Program-made: the position numbers and the translations under genes
Source: Candidatus Chloroploca mongolica
Lineage (GTDB): Bacteria > Chloroflexota > Chloroflexia > Chloroflexales > Chloroflexaceae
Length of the DNA: 64,000 nt
Assembly: GCF_004762035.2 (NCBI RefSeq)
Contig: NZ_SIJK02000034.1
Location: forward strand, 1-64,000
Direction of reading: 5' to 3'
The notes under the pieces: generated by a model
Database searches by the model: none
What the model was told of the DNA's origin: nothing
Seen by the model: only the letters and a program-made list of their open reading frames with translations
Part shown: in pieces, positions 42,865 to 51,083 of the stretch
How positions within the stretch are numbered: the first letter of the stretch is position 1
How the letters are laid out: every line of letters starts with the position of its first letter

Positions 42865-43473
42865 TCACGCAAACAGATCGCGTAGCAGATAGTGAAAGCC
42901 TGGCAAGATGCCACGCCCATCGAGCGCATCAGTTGAGCGATAAATATGGAAGGGTTGGTCTGGCGCATACGCTTGGACTTCCTGTTGCTCGGGGTAGACA
43001 AGCCAAAGCAGACGGGTGCCAGTACGCAGATAATCACTCACTTTTTCGGCAATGCTCCTGGCGGTCTCTGAAGGCGAGATGATCTCAATCACGAGATCCG
43101 GTGCAAGGGGGAGAAAGGCCGGTGCATCTGCGGGAATCCGTTCCGCTGCGACAAAGGCCACATCGGGGGCGCGAATCGTTAATGGTGCATCCTCAAGCAC
43201 AAAACCTGTGTCACCCGAAAAGACTTCGCCGAGAGGATGAGCTTCCAGATATTTGCCAATTGCTACAATGAGCCGTACTTCCAGCCGTCCATGACGATGA
43301 CTTGCCGGGCTCATGCGTCGCAGCTCCCCTCGTATCAGTTCGTACTGATAGCGGTCGTCATGAGAGACCCCCAGGAGGTCACCGCTTGTCCAGGTGTGAC
43401 GATGAGGTGGCTCAATGATGGTATAGGCATTGCTGGGAGGTGATGGAGCGAGCGATGGTGTTTCCGTTGCCAT
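42865..43473 (-). CDS. Uma2 family PD-(D/E)XK endonuclease-like protein
   Basis: 202 aa from the ATG at 43473 (MATETPSLAPSPPSNAYTII). The longer frame to 43569 would run into the tRNA gene and is rejected. Uma2 pattern: TSGDLLGVSHDDRYQYELI, then RRMSPASHRHGRLEVRLIVA, then RAPDVAFVAAERIP with the catalytic Asp and DLVIEIISPSETARSIAEKV with the Glu. Function unknown. Second member of the family in this window, not clearly close to the cassette-borne one at 14658. Confidence 0.88.
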   Translation of the reverse strand: MATETPSLAPSPPSNAYTIIEPPHRHTWTSGDLLGVSHDDRYQYELIRGELRRMSPASHRHGRLEVRLIVAIGKYLEAHPLGEVFSGDTGFVLEDAPLTIRAPDVAFVAAERIPADAPAFLPLAPDLVIEIISPSETARSIAEKVSDYLRTGTRLLWLVYPEQQEVQAYAPDQPFHIYRSTDALDGRGILPGFHYLLRDLFA

Positions 43474-43539
43474 CAATGACCTCGCTTTGTGCATCTGTGC
43501 GTCTGGTCTGCGTTGTGTTGGGGGAAAACGATGTAAAAC

Positions 43540-43616
<77 letters not shown>

Positions 43617-43652
43617 ACTCGGGTGAAAGTATACCTTACCCCTTGGGCGCTG

Positions 43653-44471
43653 TCAATCAAGCAGTTCAGCCGCTTCAATTTTGGTGATAGCAAACGTGCG
43701 CACATTTTGCCGCAATTCACAGAAGGCGCGCAAATAGAGCCCATTCGGCTCCTGGCTCAGGTAGATCGGACGCACCGTGCGTGCCGTCGGCTCGGGGGTG
43801 CTCATCGAGCGATAGACAATGCGCAGGGGGCGCTGTTCGGCGAGGGCTTGCGCGATCACTGGTGGCACTTCAGGCTCGGGGGTTTCGGGCCGCAAGCCGC
43901 GTTCGAGCCTGAACGTATCACTCAAGGTGGTGATACCCTCGGCCTCCATCAAGCCACGGAGGTGGTGAAAGAGCGCACGCAGGGCAATGACATCGTCCAT
44001 TGCCCGATGGGTCGGCATTGGTAGCTGCAAGGCGATTGTCAGCGCCTTGAGCCCATACGAAGGGCGCCGCAAGAGGCGACGGGCCAGAGGCAGCGTGTCG
44101 ATCCCTGGCCCATTGAGGACTGGCCGCCCGATCTGGGCCATCTCGAAGCTCAGGAAGGCGCGATCAAAGGCGAGGTTATGCGCCACGAGGATCGCCCCTT
44201 GGGCAAAAGCTTCGATCTGCGGGGCCACGCTCGCGAACGAGGCTGCCTCGGCTAATTCGGCATCATTGAGCCCATTCACCGCTGCGGATCCAGGATCGAG
44301 CGGGCGGCCAGGATCGATCAGGCATGCGAAGCGCTCTTGTTCCTGGCCGTTCTCTTCGCGCAATAGGGCCACTTCGCAGACCCGATGACCGGCCCCAAGG
44401 CTGAGGCCTGTCGTTTCGAGATCGAGGAAGAGCAGCGGCACCTCTTGCAGTGGTCTGTTCAGGTCATACAT
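43653..44471 (-). CDS. DEDDh exonuclease fused to a WYL domain
   Basis: 272 aa from the ATG at 44471 (MYDLNRPLQEVPLLFLDLET). The TTG-started longer frame would overlap the upstream gene. Residues ~12-170 are a DnaQ-type 3'-5' exonuclease: LFLDLETTGLS (ExoI, D and E), ILVAHNLAFDRAFL (ExoII, D), and THRAMDDVIAL (ExoIII, H and D), so all four metal ligands and the His are there. Residues ~200-270 (LRIVYRSMSTPEPTARTVRP to LRQNVRTFAITKI) are a WYL-type ligand-sensing domain. The fusion suggests a nuclease controlled by a nucleic-acid or nucleotide ligand. It lies 2 bp after the SH3 gene. Confidence 0.85.
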   Translation of the reverse strand: MYDLNRPLQEVPLLFLDLETTGLSLGAGHRVCEVALLREENGQEQERFACLIDPGRPLDPGSAAVNGLNDAELAEAASFASVAPQIEAFAQGAILVAHNLAFDRAFLSFEMAQIGRPVLNGPGIDTLPLARRLLRRPSYGLKALTIALQLPMPTHRAMDDVIALRALFHHLRGLMEAEGITTLSDTFRLERGLRPETPEPEVPPVIAQALAEQRPLRIVYRSMSTPEPTARTVRPIYLSQEPNGLYLRAFCELRQNVRTFAITKIEAAELLD

Positions 44472-44472
44472 C

Positions 44473-45720
44473 CTATTCAACAACTGGCACCGCCGCTGCT
44501 ACCTCATCGGGAATGCCCAGCAGATTTGCCGCCACCCAGCCTGAGACGTCACGTAGGGTTGTCACCTCGTACCAGTCGCCTGCGGCTGTTTTCCGTGTCA
44601 GTGCTACCACTTCGTTGCGGGTGACCTGATCCACCACGGCGCTCGACGTAATGGCCTCGGCATAGACCGCACCATCAACAAAGACCGAGACAACATTGGC
44701 GACCGGCACGTCGGTGCCAGATGGCACATTGAGCAGGGTTGCCGAAACCCAGCCAACCTCATCGCGTTCGGTACGCACGCGATACCACGCACCATTGGGC
44801 GTTCGTTCGAGCAGTTGCACCTGCTCACCTCCGTTGACGCCCCCAATGACATTATCGGCAAGCGCGGGCAAGCGCCGCACATTGCCACCATTCGTAACCC
44901 CTACCGGAAGCCCTGTTGGTAGTTCAGGCTCTGGCGTTGCCTCGGGTTCAGGTTCAGGTTCTGGCGTTGCCTCAGTTTCGGGGGTGGCCGTTGGTGCCGG
45001 TGTCGCGGTGGGCACTGGTGTCGGTGGGGTCGCCACCGTGCGCCCAAAGAAACTGTCGGCAATCCCGCTAATCTCAGGGGTCAGCAACTCGCCTGGTTCG
45101 CTGACGAGGCCTTCAGCGGTGAGCAGAACGACGGTATAGCTGCGTCCCTCGACCGGTTGCGGGGCCTCGGGGGCGCGTTGGATCGTCAATTCGACCCGAT
45201 TGCGCCGGATGGCACCGCTCGCTTGCTCAGGATTGAACCAGCCAAAAGCTTCACCATCTTCACGCATCTCAGCCTGAATGAGGATGCCATCATCAATCCC
45301 CGTCGTTTCGCCAACAACCACGACCGTCAGCGGCTCGGCGCGTACTACCGAGGCACTCCGCACCACTAGGGTGACCGGCACCGGCGTGGGCGGCAGTGCG
45401 GTCTGGGAGCCGCCAGGTAAGAGCAGCAAAATCAGCGCCAGCAGACCAAGGATGACGAGAAGAGGCACGAGTAGCAAGAGTATTTTACCGGCTGGTGAGA
45501 GACGCGCAAACCGATCACGCCAACCCTTTGGTTCTTCATCAAGCGGCACAGCCGTATAATCAACCGGCGGCCCGAGCTCGGGAGGGGCTACTTGCTCATC
45601 AGGTGCTGCGGCTATACGCCTGCGTCGCATCAGTATCAGCACCGCAACAAGTACAAGCACAACCACCACGATCACGCCAATGACCACTGGTGTCTGCAAT
45701 CCACTGAGCAGATTTTGCAT
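44473..45720 (-). CDS. Membrane protein with C-terminal SH3 domains
   Basis: 415 aa. Two membrane segments (VIGVIVVVVLVLVAVLIL at ~14-31 and ILLLLVPLLVILGLLALILL at ~79-98) flank a short cytosolic loop. An outer part of ~130 residues resembles an Ig-like fold. An acidic/Thr/Pro spacer (~235-270, TPVPTATPAPTATPETEA) leads to two bacterial SH3 domains (~275-335 and ~345-410), each with the GWVSA/GWVAANLL pattern. SH3b domains usually bind peptidoglycan or peptides. Chloroflexota have many proteins of this design. The role is unknown. Confidence 0.78.
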   Translation of the reverse strand: MQNLLSGLQTPVVIGVIVVVVLVLVAVLILMRRRRIAAAPDEQVAPPELGPPVDYTAVPLDEEPKGWRDRFARLSPAGKILLLLVPLLVILGLLALILLLLPGGSQTALPPTPVPVTLVVRSASVVRAEPLTVVVVGETTGIDDGILIQAEMREDGEAFGWFNPEQASGAIRRNRVELTIQRAPEAPQPVEGRSYTVVLLTAEGLVSEPGELLTPEISGIADSFFGRTVATPPTPVPTATPAPTATPETEATPEPEPEPEATPEPELPTGLPVGVTNGGNVRRLPALADNVIGGVNGGEQVQLLERTPNGAWYRVRTERDEVGWVSATLLNVPSGTDVPVANVVSVFVDGAVYAEAITSSAVVDQVTRNEVVALTRKTAAGDWYEVTTLRDVSGWVAANLLGIPDEVAAAVPVVE

Positions 45721-45804
45721 GAGTGTTCTAATGTCCCTTCGTCAAACTGCCTACCTCAGGCTTTTGTGTACCATGATATGACAACGGGCGCTCTTCTGCA
45801 AGCA

Positions 45805-45813
45805 TGGTATAAT
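45805..45813 (+). promoter_or_regulatory. Extended -10 promoter of metG
   Basis: TGGTATAAT is an extended -10 (TG-N-TATAAT) 66 bp before the metG start. No good -35 hexamer at the proper distance, as usual for extended -10 promoters. Confidence 0.6.
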
Positions 45814-45878
45814 TGAACGAGCATTTGTGCGCAGTTCTCGCTCAAAAAAGTGCACAATGTGTTGTTTGGAGGTAGTGA

Positions 45879-47684
45879 ATGGGTGAGCATATTCTGGTTG
45901 CTGTTGCCTGGCCCTATGCCAACGGCCCCCGCCATATTGGGCACGTTGCAGGGTTTGGGGTTCCGTCCGATATTTTTGCCCGCTATCATCGGCTCAAGGG
46001 CAATTATGTATTGATGGTCTCTGGTACCGATGAACACGGTACCCCGATTACGCTTGCTGCTGATAAAGAAGGTGTGACGCCCCAGGTCATCGCCGATCGC
46101 TATAGCCAGATCATCGGCGATGACCTCTATCATCTGGGTTTGAGTTACGACACTTTTACGCGGACGACGACGCTCAACCATTATCGGGTTACCCAGGATA
46201 TCTTCAAGACCCTCTATGAAAAGGGCTATATTCTCCGTCAAGAGACGCTCGGGGCCTTTTCGGCCTCTACCGGCCGTACCTTGCCCGATCGCTACATCGA
46301 GGGAACCTGCCCGATCTGTGGCTATCACGATGCTCGTGGCGATCAGTGCGATAACTGTGGTCATCAGCTTGATCCCATTGATTTGATCAACCCTCGCTCG
46401 AAGATCGATGGTCAACCCCCTGTTTTTAAAGAGACCGAGCAGTTTTTCCTCGATCTGCCGGTCTTTGCCGATCGTTTGCAAAAATGGATCACCCGCCAGA
46501 CCCACTGGCGTCCCAATGTACGGAGTTTTTCGCTCAATTTTATCAAAGAGCTGAAGCCCCGGCCAATTACGCGTGATCTCGATTGGGGGGTGCCGATCCC
46601 GTTGCCCGAGTATGCTGGCCGCGACGACAAAAAGATCTATGTCTGGTTTGATGCGGTGATTGGCTATCTCTCGGCTAGTATCGAATGGGCGAAGAACCGT
46701 GGTACGCCTGATGCATGGCGTGATTGGTGGCAGAATCGCCGCGCCCGTCACTACTATTTCATGGGCAAAGATAATATCGTCTTTCACTCGGTGATCTGGC
46801 CTTCGCAATTGATGGGCTATTTTAGCGATGGGTTTTATGCCGGTAGTGCGGCCGGGGCCTTTGCCGAGGTGCCGTTGCAGTTGCCCCACAATATTGTCAG
46901 TAGTGAGTTTCTGACGATGGAGGGCAAGAAGTTTAGCAGTAGTCGCGGTGTCGTGATCTATGTCAATGATGTCTTGAGCCGCTATGATTCCGATGCGCTG
47001 CGCTATTTTCTGGCCATCGCTGGCCCCGAAAATCAAGATACTGATTTTACCTGGTCCGAGTTTGTGCGCCGGAATAACGATGAACTCGTCGCAACCTGGG
47101 GCAATCTGGTCAACCGGACGTTGACCAATGTTTATAAGAATTTTGGGGTTGTCCCTGACCCCGAGACGTTGACGGAAGGCGATCACGCGCTGATCACGAC
47201 CATTGAAGGTGGGTTTGTTACCTGTGGTGAGGCGATTGAGCAGGCTCGTTTTAAGAGCGCGATTAGTGAGGCGATGCGCTTGGCGGCCCTTGTTAACACC
47301 TATTTGAGTGAACAGGAACCGTGGAAAGTGATCAAGCAAGATCGGGCGCGAGCCGCCACGATCTGGTATGTTGCGCTGCATTGTGTTGATCAACTCAAGT
47401 TGCTCTTTACGCCTTTTCTGCCCTTTAGCAGTCAGCGCCTCCACGAGTACCTGGGCTATGATGGCTTTATCGCGGGGCCGCTTGAGTTCCGCGAGTACAC
47501 CGAAGAGCATGGCACGTCCCATCGGGTGCTCACCGGTGACTATGAGTCCTGGATTGGGCGCTGGGAGCCGTCGCTGTTGCCGGTGGGGCAGCAACTTCGT
47601 GAGCCAGCCCCGCTCTTCAAGAAACTTGATGAGCAGGTGGTCGAGGATGAACTGGCGCGCCTGATGGGAACGCTGCGTTCATAG
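45879..47684 (+). CDS. metG: Methionyl-tRNA synthetase
   Basis: 601 aa. GGAGG lies ten bases before the start. The catalytic domain has [14 protein letters not shown] (HIGH), GTDEHGTPI and the zinc knuckle [18 protein letters not shown] (~147-164). GKKFSSSRG (~350) is the KMSKS-loop equivalent, and the anticodon-binding helices contain [12 protein letters not shown]. There is no C-terminal EMAP-like domain, so it is the short archaeal-like form. Loads methionine onto tRNA-Met. A minus-strand frame of 612 aa over it is a shadow. Confidence 0.97.
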   Translation: MGEHILVAVAWPYANGPRHIGHVAGFGVPSDIFARYHRLKGNYVLMVSGTDEHGTPITLAADKEGVTPQVIADRYSQIIGDDLYHLGLSYDTFTRTTTLNHYRVTQDIFKTLYEKGYILRQETLGAFSASTGRTLPDRYIEGTCPICGYHDARGDQCDNCGHQLDPIDLINPRSKIDGQPPVFKETEQFFLDLPVFADRLQKWITRQTHWRPNVRSFSLNFIKELKPRPITRDLDWGVPIPLPEYAGRDDKKIYVWFDAVIGYLSASIEWAKNRGTPDAWRDWWQNRRARHYYFMGKDNIVFHSVIWPSQLMGYFSDGFYAGSAAGAFAEVPLQLPHNIVSSEFLTMEGKKFSSSRGVVIYVNDVLSRYDSDALRYFLAIAGPENQDTDFTWSEFVRRNNDELVATWGNLVNRTLTNVYKNFGVVPDPETLTEGDHALITTIEGGFVTCGEAIEQARFKSAISEAMRLAALVNTYLSEQEPWKVIKQDRARAATIWYVALHCVDQLKLLFTPFLPFSSQRLHEYLGYDGFIAGPLEFREYTEEHGTSHRVLTGDYESWIGRWEPSLLPVGQQLREPAPLFKKLDEQVVEDELARLMGTLRS

Positions 47685-47697
47685 TTGGGAGAGTCGT

Positions 47698-48267
47698 ATG
47701 AAGCTTAGAGTTGCTCTACTTGGAATTTTCTTTGCCCTCACCTTGCTGCTGCTGCCTGGCCTTGCGCAGGCGCAGGGGCAGGGTGTCGTGTCGGGCACGC
47801 TTACCTATCGTGATCGCAGCGCGTTGCCGCCCAATGCGGTCGTGACGGTGCAGATTGCCGAAGTGCGCCCTGGCGTCATGCCCCAGGTTATTGCGGAACA
47901 GCGCTTTACGAGCAATAATGCCCAGCCGCCTTTCCGCTACACGATTGGCTATGATCCGGCACGTATTGACCCCAATGCACAGTATACGGTTCAGTCAAAT
48001 ATTACGGTCGGTGGTCAGGTACGCTATACCACCAATCAGATCGTGCCGGTGATTACCCGTGGTGCCCCAACGATGGGGGTTACGCTGAACCTGGTGCTTG
48101 TTGGGCAACTGCCCGAGGCGAGCAGCGGGTCTGCTCTGCTGCTCTTTGGTTGGGTTGCCCTTGCCGGTGCTGGGGTGGCTGCCTTCGGGCGCAAGGCCTT
48201 GCGCAGGGATCTGAGGTCGCCTCAGCTACGGGTTGGCCCACGCAAACTTCCCGATACTGCCGCTTAG
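47698..48267 (+). CDS. Exported YbaY/YscW-like protein with C-terminal anchor
   Basis: 189 aa, 13 bp after metG. The signal peptide (MKLRVALLGIFFALTLLLLP ending AQAQ) is followed by a YbaY/YscW beta-sandwich (~25-140): GVVSGTLTYRDRSALPPNAV, then VIAEQRF and ARIDPNAQYTVQSNI. The late ALLLFGWVALAGAGVAAFG is a membrane anchor with basic residues after it. YbaY-like proteins are small envelope proteins of unknown role. The last 42 bp overlap the convergent lipoprotein gene. Confidence 0.78.
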   Translation: MKLRVALLGIFFALTLLLLPGLAQAQGQGVVSGTLTYRDRSALPPNAVVTVQIAEVRPGVMPQVIAEQRFTSNNAQPPFRYTIGYDPARIDPNAQYTVQSNITVGGQVRYTTNQIVPVITRGAPTMGVTLNLVLVGQLPEASSGSALLLFGWVALAGAGVAAFGRKALRRDLRSPQLRVGPRKLPDTAA

Positions 48268-49434
48268 GAGCTCAACTGACTCGCCCGCCCCATTGATGCC
48301 GAGCGGCTGCCAGATGATCGTTCGGTTGGCCCCGGCCGCTGGCTGCCCAATGATCATCCCGCTGCCGTCGGGCGCCCACAGCGCCCCATCGTAGCTACTC
48401 TCGATTGGTCGTGGCAGTAGGGCGCTCACTGTGCTGTCCGGGGCCAACCGCTGCGGCATGAACTGTGGCACGATCTCAGCAGTACTTTCGGCGACGAGGA
48501 CGTAGATACCGTCGGCCAGTTCGCGTGGGCTCAGGGCCTGATCGACCGATTCGCCGGTCGGGATGAGTGGCTGCTGCTCACCACGTGCTAGCTCCAACCG
48601 CCAGAGCGGCGGGGTAGGCGGACCGATTGCAGCACCATTGGCGCACAGGACGCTGGTGCCGTCCCGTCCCCAGACTGGCACGACGCAGAGCGGCTCTACG
48701 CCCAGGGGCAGCAGGTCGCGGGTCTGCCCGCTGCCCGTATCGTACAGCGCCAGGCCGGTCGCGCCAATGTCACCGCTGGGGCCGTCGGCTCCCATGTTCA
48801 TCGTACTGCGCAGCAGCAACTGGCTCGCATCCGGTGACCAGGCCAGCGGCTGGTAATGGGTGCCCGGTGTGGTGTCGCTCAGCGGGTCGCTGGCGGCGAC
48901 CAGCAGCATCGGGTCGCTGCCAGCGGCGGGAAAGCTCCACACGCCGGGCCGAAGAGCACCGCCAGTGGCGTCCGTGGTATCGAACAACATCCCGGCCTGC
49001 ACGCTACCGTCGGCCGCAATGCTCACCCCGCGGATCACGCCGCGTGCGAGTTCTGTGCGGCCGCTGCCGTCGGCGCTCGTGCGGATGAGGGTCGTGTCGA
49101 TTCCGTCGGCGATGGTGAGGTAGGCCAGCACATCGCTGGTGGGAGCGACGACAAAGTCGATGATCAGCGCCTGCTCGTCGGCCACCGTCACGCTGGTCGT
49201 CCCGTCCACTTCGAGCCGAGCGATGTCATTCTCGTCGCTGATGAACAGCAGGGCTGCCGGCAGCACGCCCACTGCCTCTGGGGTGTCGGTTGGCGCGGCG
49301 GGGGCAGTCGTCGGCTCGGCAGATGCCACTGGCGTGGCTGGGGCGGACGGACTGGACGGCTGGCCGCATGCCACGAGCGCGAGGGTGAGCGTGAGCGTGA
49401 TCACCAGGGCCATGGCCGAGCGTAAGATGGTCAT
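48226..49434 (-). CDS. Lipoprotein with TolB/WD40-like propeller
   Basis: 402 aa with a lipoprotein signal (ITLTLTLALVAC, Cys at ~23), then an Ala/Pro/Thr linker. Residues ~60-400 contain repeated blades: SDVLAYLTIADGIDT, LAWSPDASQLLLRS, ALYDTGSG, GALWAPDGSGMIIG. These are the signature of TolB/WD40-type beta propellers. It is attached to the outside of the membrane and probably acts as a binding scaffold. AAGGAG lies ~7 bases before the ATG. Its promoter region faces that of the lysine operon. Confidence 0.78.
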   Translation of the reverse strand: MTILRSAMALVITLTLTLALVACGQPSSPSAPATPVASAEPTTAPAAPTDTPEAVGVLPAALLFISDENDIARLEVDGTTSVTVADEQALIIDFVVAPTSDVLAYLTIADGIDTTLIRTSADGSGRTELARGVIRGVSIAADGSVQAGMLFDTTDATGGALRPGVWSFPAAGSDPMLLVAASDPLSDTTPGTHYQPLAWSPDASQLLLRSTMNMGADGPSGDIGATGLALYDTGSGQTRDLLPLGVEPLCVVPVWGRDGTSVLCANGAAIGPPTPPLWRLELARGEQQPLIPTGESVDQALSPRELADGIYVLVAESTAEIVPQFMPQRLAPDSTVSALLPRPIESSYDGALWAPDGSGMIIGQPAAGANRTIIWQPLGINGAGESVELLSGSIGKFAWANP

Positions 49435-49535
49435 AGACGTGGCTCCTTGAGGGTGTTGCTGGGGCTAGGATGCCCGTAGTGGTAGTCGAGTCGTTGGCCT
49501 AGGAGTGCGCAGTGAGCATACTATACCACAAGCAA

Positions 49536-49607
49536 AGCTTCCGGGAAGCGTGGTGTTTCGGCACGTCGGTGCGCCATGACATCTTTGCGCAGAGCTTCCC
49601 GGAAGCT
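49536..49607. repeat. Two GC-rich palindromes between the lipoprotein and lysine genes
   Basis: AGCTTCCGGGAAGCG (49536-49550) and AGCTTCCCGGAAGCT (49593-49607) are nearly the same palindrome in two forms, 57 bp apart. They also pair with each other. The second ends 12 bp before the lysine -35 box. They could be operators, or the two ends of a small repeat element. Confidence 0.5.
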
Positions 49608-49619
49608 GTTTTGGGTACG

Positions 49620-49648
49620 TTGACAATCCTCCATATCTGTGCTATGCT
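49620..49648 (+). promoter_or_regulatory. Strong sigma70 promoter of the lysine operon
   Basis: TTGACA (49620-49625), 17-bp spacer, TATGCT (49643-49648). It is the best promoter in the window by consensus. Transcription should start near 49655, ~37 bases before the leader peptide. Confidence 0.82.
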
Positions 49649-49691
49649 CTCGCGGTGTGTTGACTCGGTTGATTGTCGCGCTCAAGAAAGT

Positions 49692-49766
49692 ATGTTTGTG
49701 CCAATGTCCCTCAACTTCACAAAGCAGCTCAAGCGGGTGAAGAAGCCAGCCTTCCGGTCTGGTTAG
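49692..49766 (+). CDS. Lysine leader peptide
   Basis: 24 codons: MFVPMSLNFTKQLKRVKKPA then FRSG. It has four Lys codons in eight positions, the last two in tandem (49740-49745), and one Arg between. An inner ATG at 49704 is an alternative start. The ribosome site is weak (AAGAAAG). The last codons CGG TCT GGT form the antiterminator strand. Position between promoter and terminator in front of lysine genes fits a ribosome-mediated attenuator. Confidence 0.75.
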   Translation: MFVPMSLNFTKQLKRVKKPAFRSG

Positions 49767-49831
49767 CACCGCCTGCACGCGAGTGGAAGTGTAGGCCCGG
49801 CGCACCAGACCGATGGTGCGCCGGGTTTTTT
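49755..49831 (+). promoter_or_regulatory. Transcription attenuator (antiterminator/terminator)
   Basis: Terminator: CCCGGCGCACCA (49796-49807), loop GACCGA, TGGTGCGCCGGG (49814-49825), then T6. Antiterminator: CGGTCTGGT (49755-49763, end of the leader peptide) is complementary to ACCAGACCG (49804-49812), which holds part of the 5' arm and the loop. Both cannot form together. With enough lysine the ribosome reaches the stop codon, covers 49755-49763 and termination follows. Confidence 0.78.
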
Positions 49832-49854
49832 GTGTGTTCTTGAAGGAGAAGTCT

Positions 49855-49965
49855 GTGAAACAGTTCAAGCCGTCTGTCGTTGCCTATACGCCACGCTATC
49901 GCCGCCCGGAGTTGTTTGGAGCCTGTCAAGTGAGACAAGGAAGCACATTCTATGCAGTCGCATGA
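49855..49965 (+). CDS. Short ORF overlapping the homocitrate synthase start
   Basis: 36 codons from a GTG with a strong AAGGAG (49843-49848) six bases upstream: VKQFKPSVVAYTPRYRRPEL, then a short tail. The stop lies 14 bp inside the next gene, in another frame. It has no family I know and is basic and aromatic-rich. It may only serve to couple translation to homocitrate synthase, or encode a small protein. Confidence 0.45.
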   Translation: MKQFKPSVVAYTPRYRRPELFGACQVRQGSTFYAVA

Positions 49966-51079
49966 TCGGCCGTTGCTGGTTGATACGACGCTGCGCGAGG
50001 GTGAGCAGTTTGCGACTGCCCACTTTAGTAGCAGTCAGCGCCTCGCGATTGCCGAGGCTCTTGATGCCTTTGGGGTTGAGTATATCGAGCTGACTTCGCC
50101 CGCTGCTTCGCCGCAGAGTGCCCGCGACCTCGAAGTGATTGCCCGCCGTGGTTTGCGCGCTCGCATTGCAACTCACGTTCGCTGCCACCTTGATGATGCC
50201 CGCCTTGCCATTGAACATGGCGCCCAGGCTGTCCACCTGCTCTATGCTACCTCTGAACCACTGCGCCAGGCCAGCCATGGCCGGAGCCTCGACCAGATTG
50301 TCGAGGAGGCACGTGTGGTGATTGCGTACCTCCGTCAGTTTCCTGTTGAAATTCGCTTCTCTGCCGAGGATACCTTCCGCACCGATCTCCCCAGTCTGCT
50401 GCGGGTCTATCAGGCGGTCGCCGAACTCGGGGTACACCGGGTTGGCCTCGCGGATACGGTCGGCATTGCTACCCCGCGCCAGGTCTATGCGACGGTCGCT
50501 GAGGTGCGCGCTGCGGTGAATTGTGATATCGAGTTTCACGGTCACAATGATGCTGGCTGCGCCGTTGCCAATGCCTTCTGTGCGTTCGAAGGCGGTGCGA
50601 CGCACCTCGATGTGACGGTGCTTGGCATTGGTGAACGCAATGGTATTGCGTCGCTTGCCGGCATGGTTGCCCGTATGGCCTCGCTCGATCCGCAGATGGT
50701 TGCCCATTACGATGTGGCAATGTTGCCTGAACTTGATCGCATGGTTGCCGAGATGGTTGGGGTGACGGTGCCCTTTGACGCCCCGATTTCGAGCCCCTTC
50801 GCGTTCCACCACAAGGCCGGCCTGCATACCAAGGCGGTGATCAATGATCCGCGGAGCTACGAGGTGCTTGACCCGGCGCGCTTTGGACGTGCGCGCACGG
50901 TTGCGGTCGCCCATCGCCTGGTTGGTTGGCACGCGGTGGCCGAACGCGCCCGTGAGTTGGGCATCTATCTCAGCGAGTCGGCGGCTCGTCAGGCTGCCAC
51001 TCGGATCAAGACTATCGGCGATGACCACGAATTGAATAGTACTACCGTTGATGAAATTCTCTATGAATATGCGGAGTAG
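49952..51079 (+). CDS. hcs: Homocitrate synthase
   Basis: 375 aa, the size of Thermus homocitrate synthase and shorter than 2-isopropylmalate synthase, as the C-terminal leucine-binding domain is missing. LLVDTTLREGEQFA is the HMGL-like motif with the metal Asp, EFHGHNDAGCAVANAF gives the metal His pair, and the late HHKAGLHTKA is a second HMGL element. It condenses 2-oxoglutarate with acetyl-CoA, the first step of the alpha-aminoadipate route. Assignment over isopropylmalate or citramalate synthase is by length and by the LysW/LysX/LysY genes downstream. AAGGAAG precedes the ATG. Confidence 0.9.
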   Translation: MQSHDRPLLVDTTLREGEQFATAHFSSSQRLAIAEALDAFGVEYIELTSPAASPQSARDLEVIARRGLRARIATHVRCHLDDARLAIEHGAQAVHLLYATSEPLRQASHGRSLDQIVEEARVVIAYLRQFPVEIRFSAEDTFRTDLPSLLRVYQAVAELGVHRVGLADTVGIATPRQVYATVAEVRAAVNCDIEFHGHNDAGCAVANAFCAFEGGATHLDVTVLGIGERNGIASLAGMVARMASLDPQMVAHYDVAMLPELDRMVAEMVGVTVPFDAPISSPFAFHHKAGLHTKAVINDPRSYEVLDPARFGRARTVAVAHRLVGWHAVAERARELGIYLSESAARQAATRIKTIGDDHELNSTTVDEILYEYAE

Positions 51080-51083
51080 CCTG

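Noticed and set aside
45756-47594. Minus-strand open frame of 612 codons
   Set aside because: Antisense to metG, which has HIGH, zinc and KMSKS-like motifs. No recognisable motif in the minus-strand translation.
49952-51079. 2-isopropylmalate synthase or citramalate synthase
   Set aside because: No C-terminal regulatory domain, and the operon contains LysW, LysX and LysY, so homocitrate synthase fits better.
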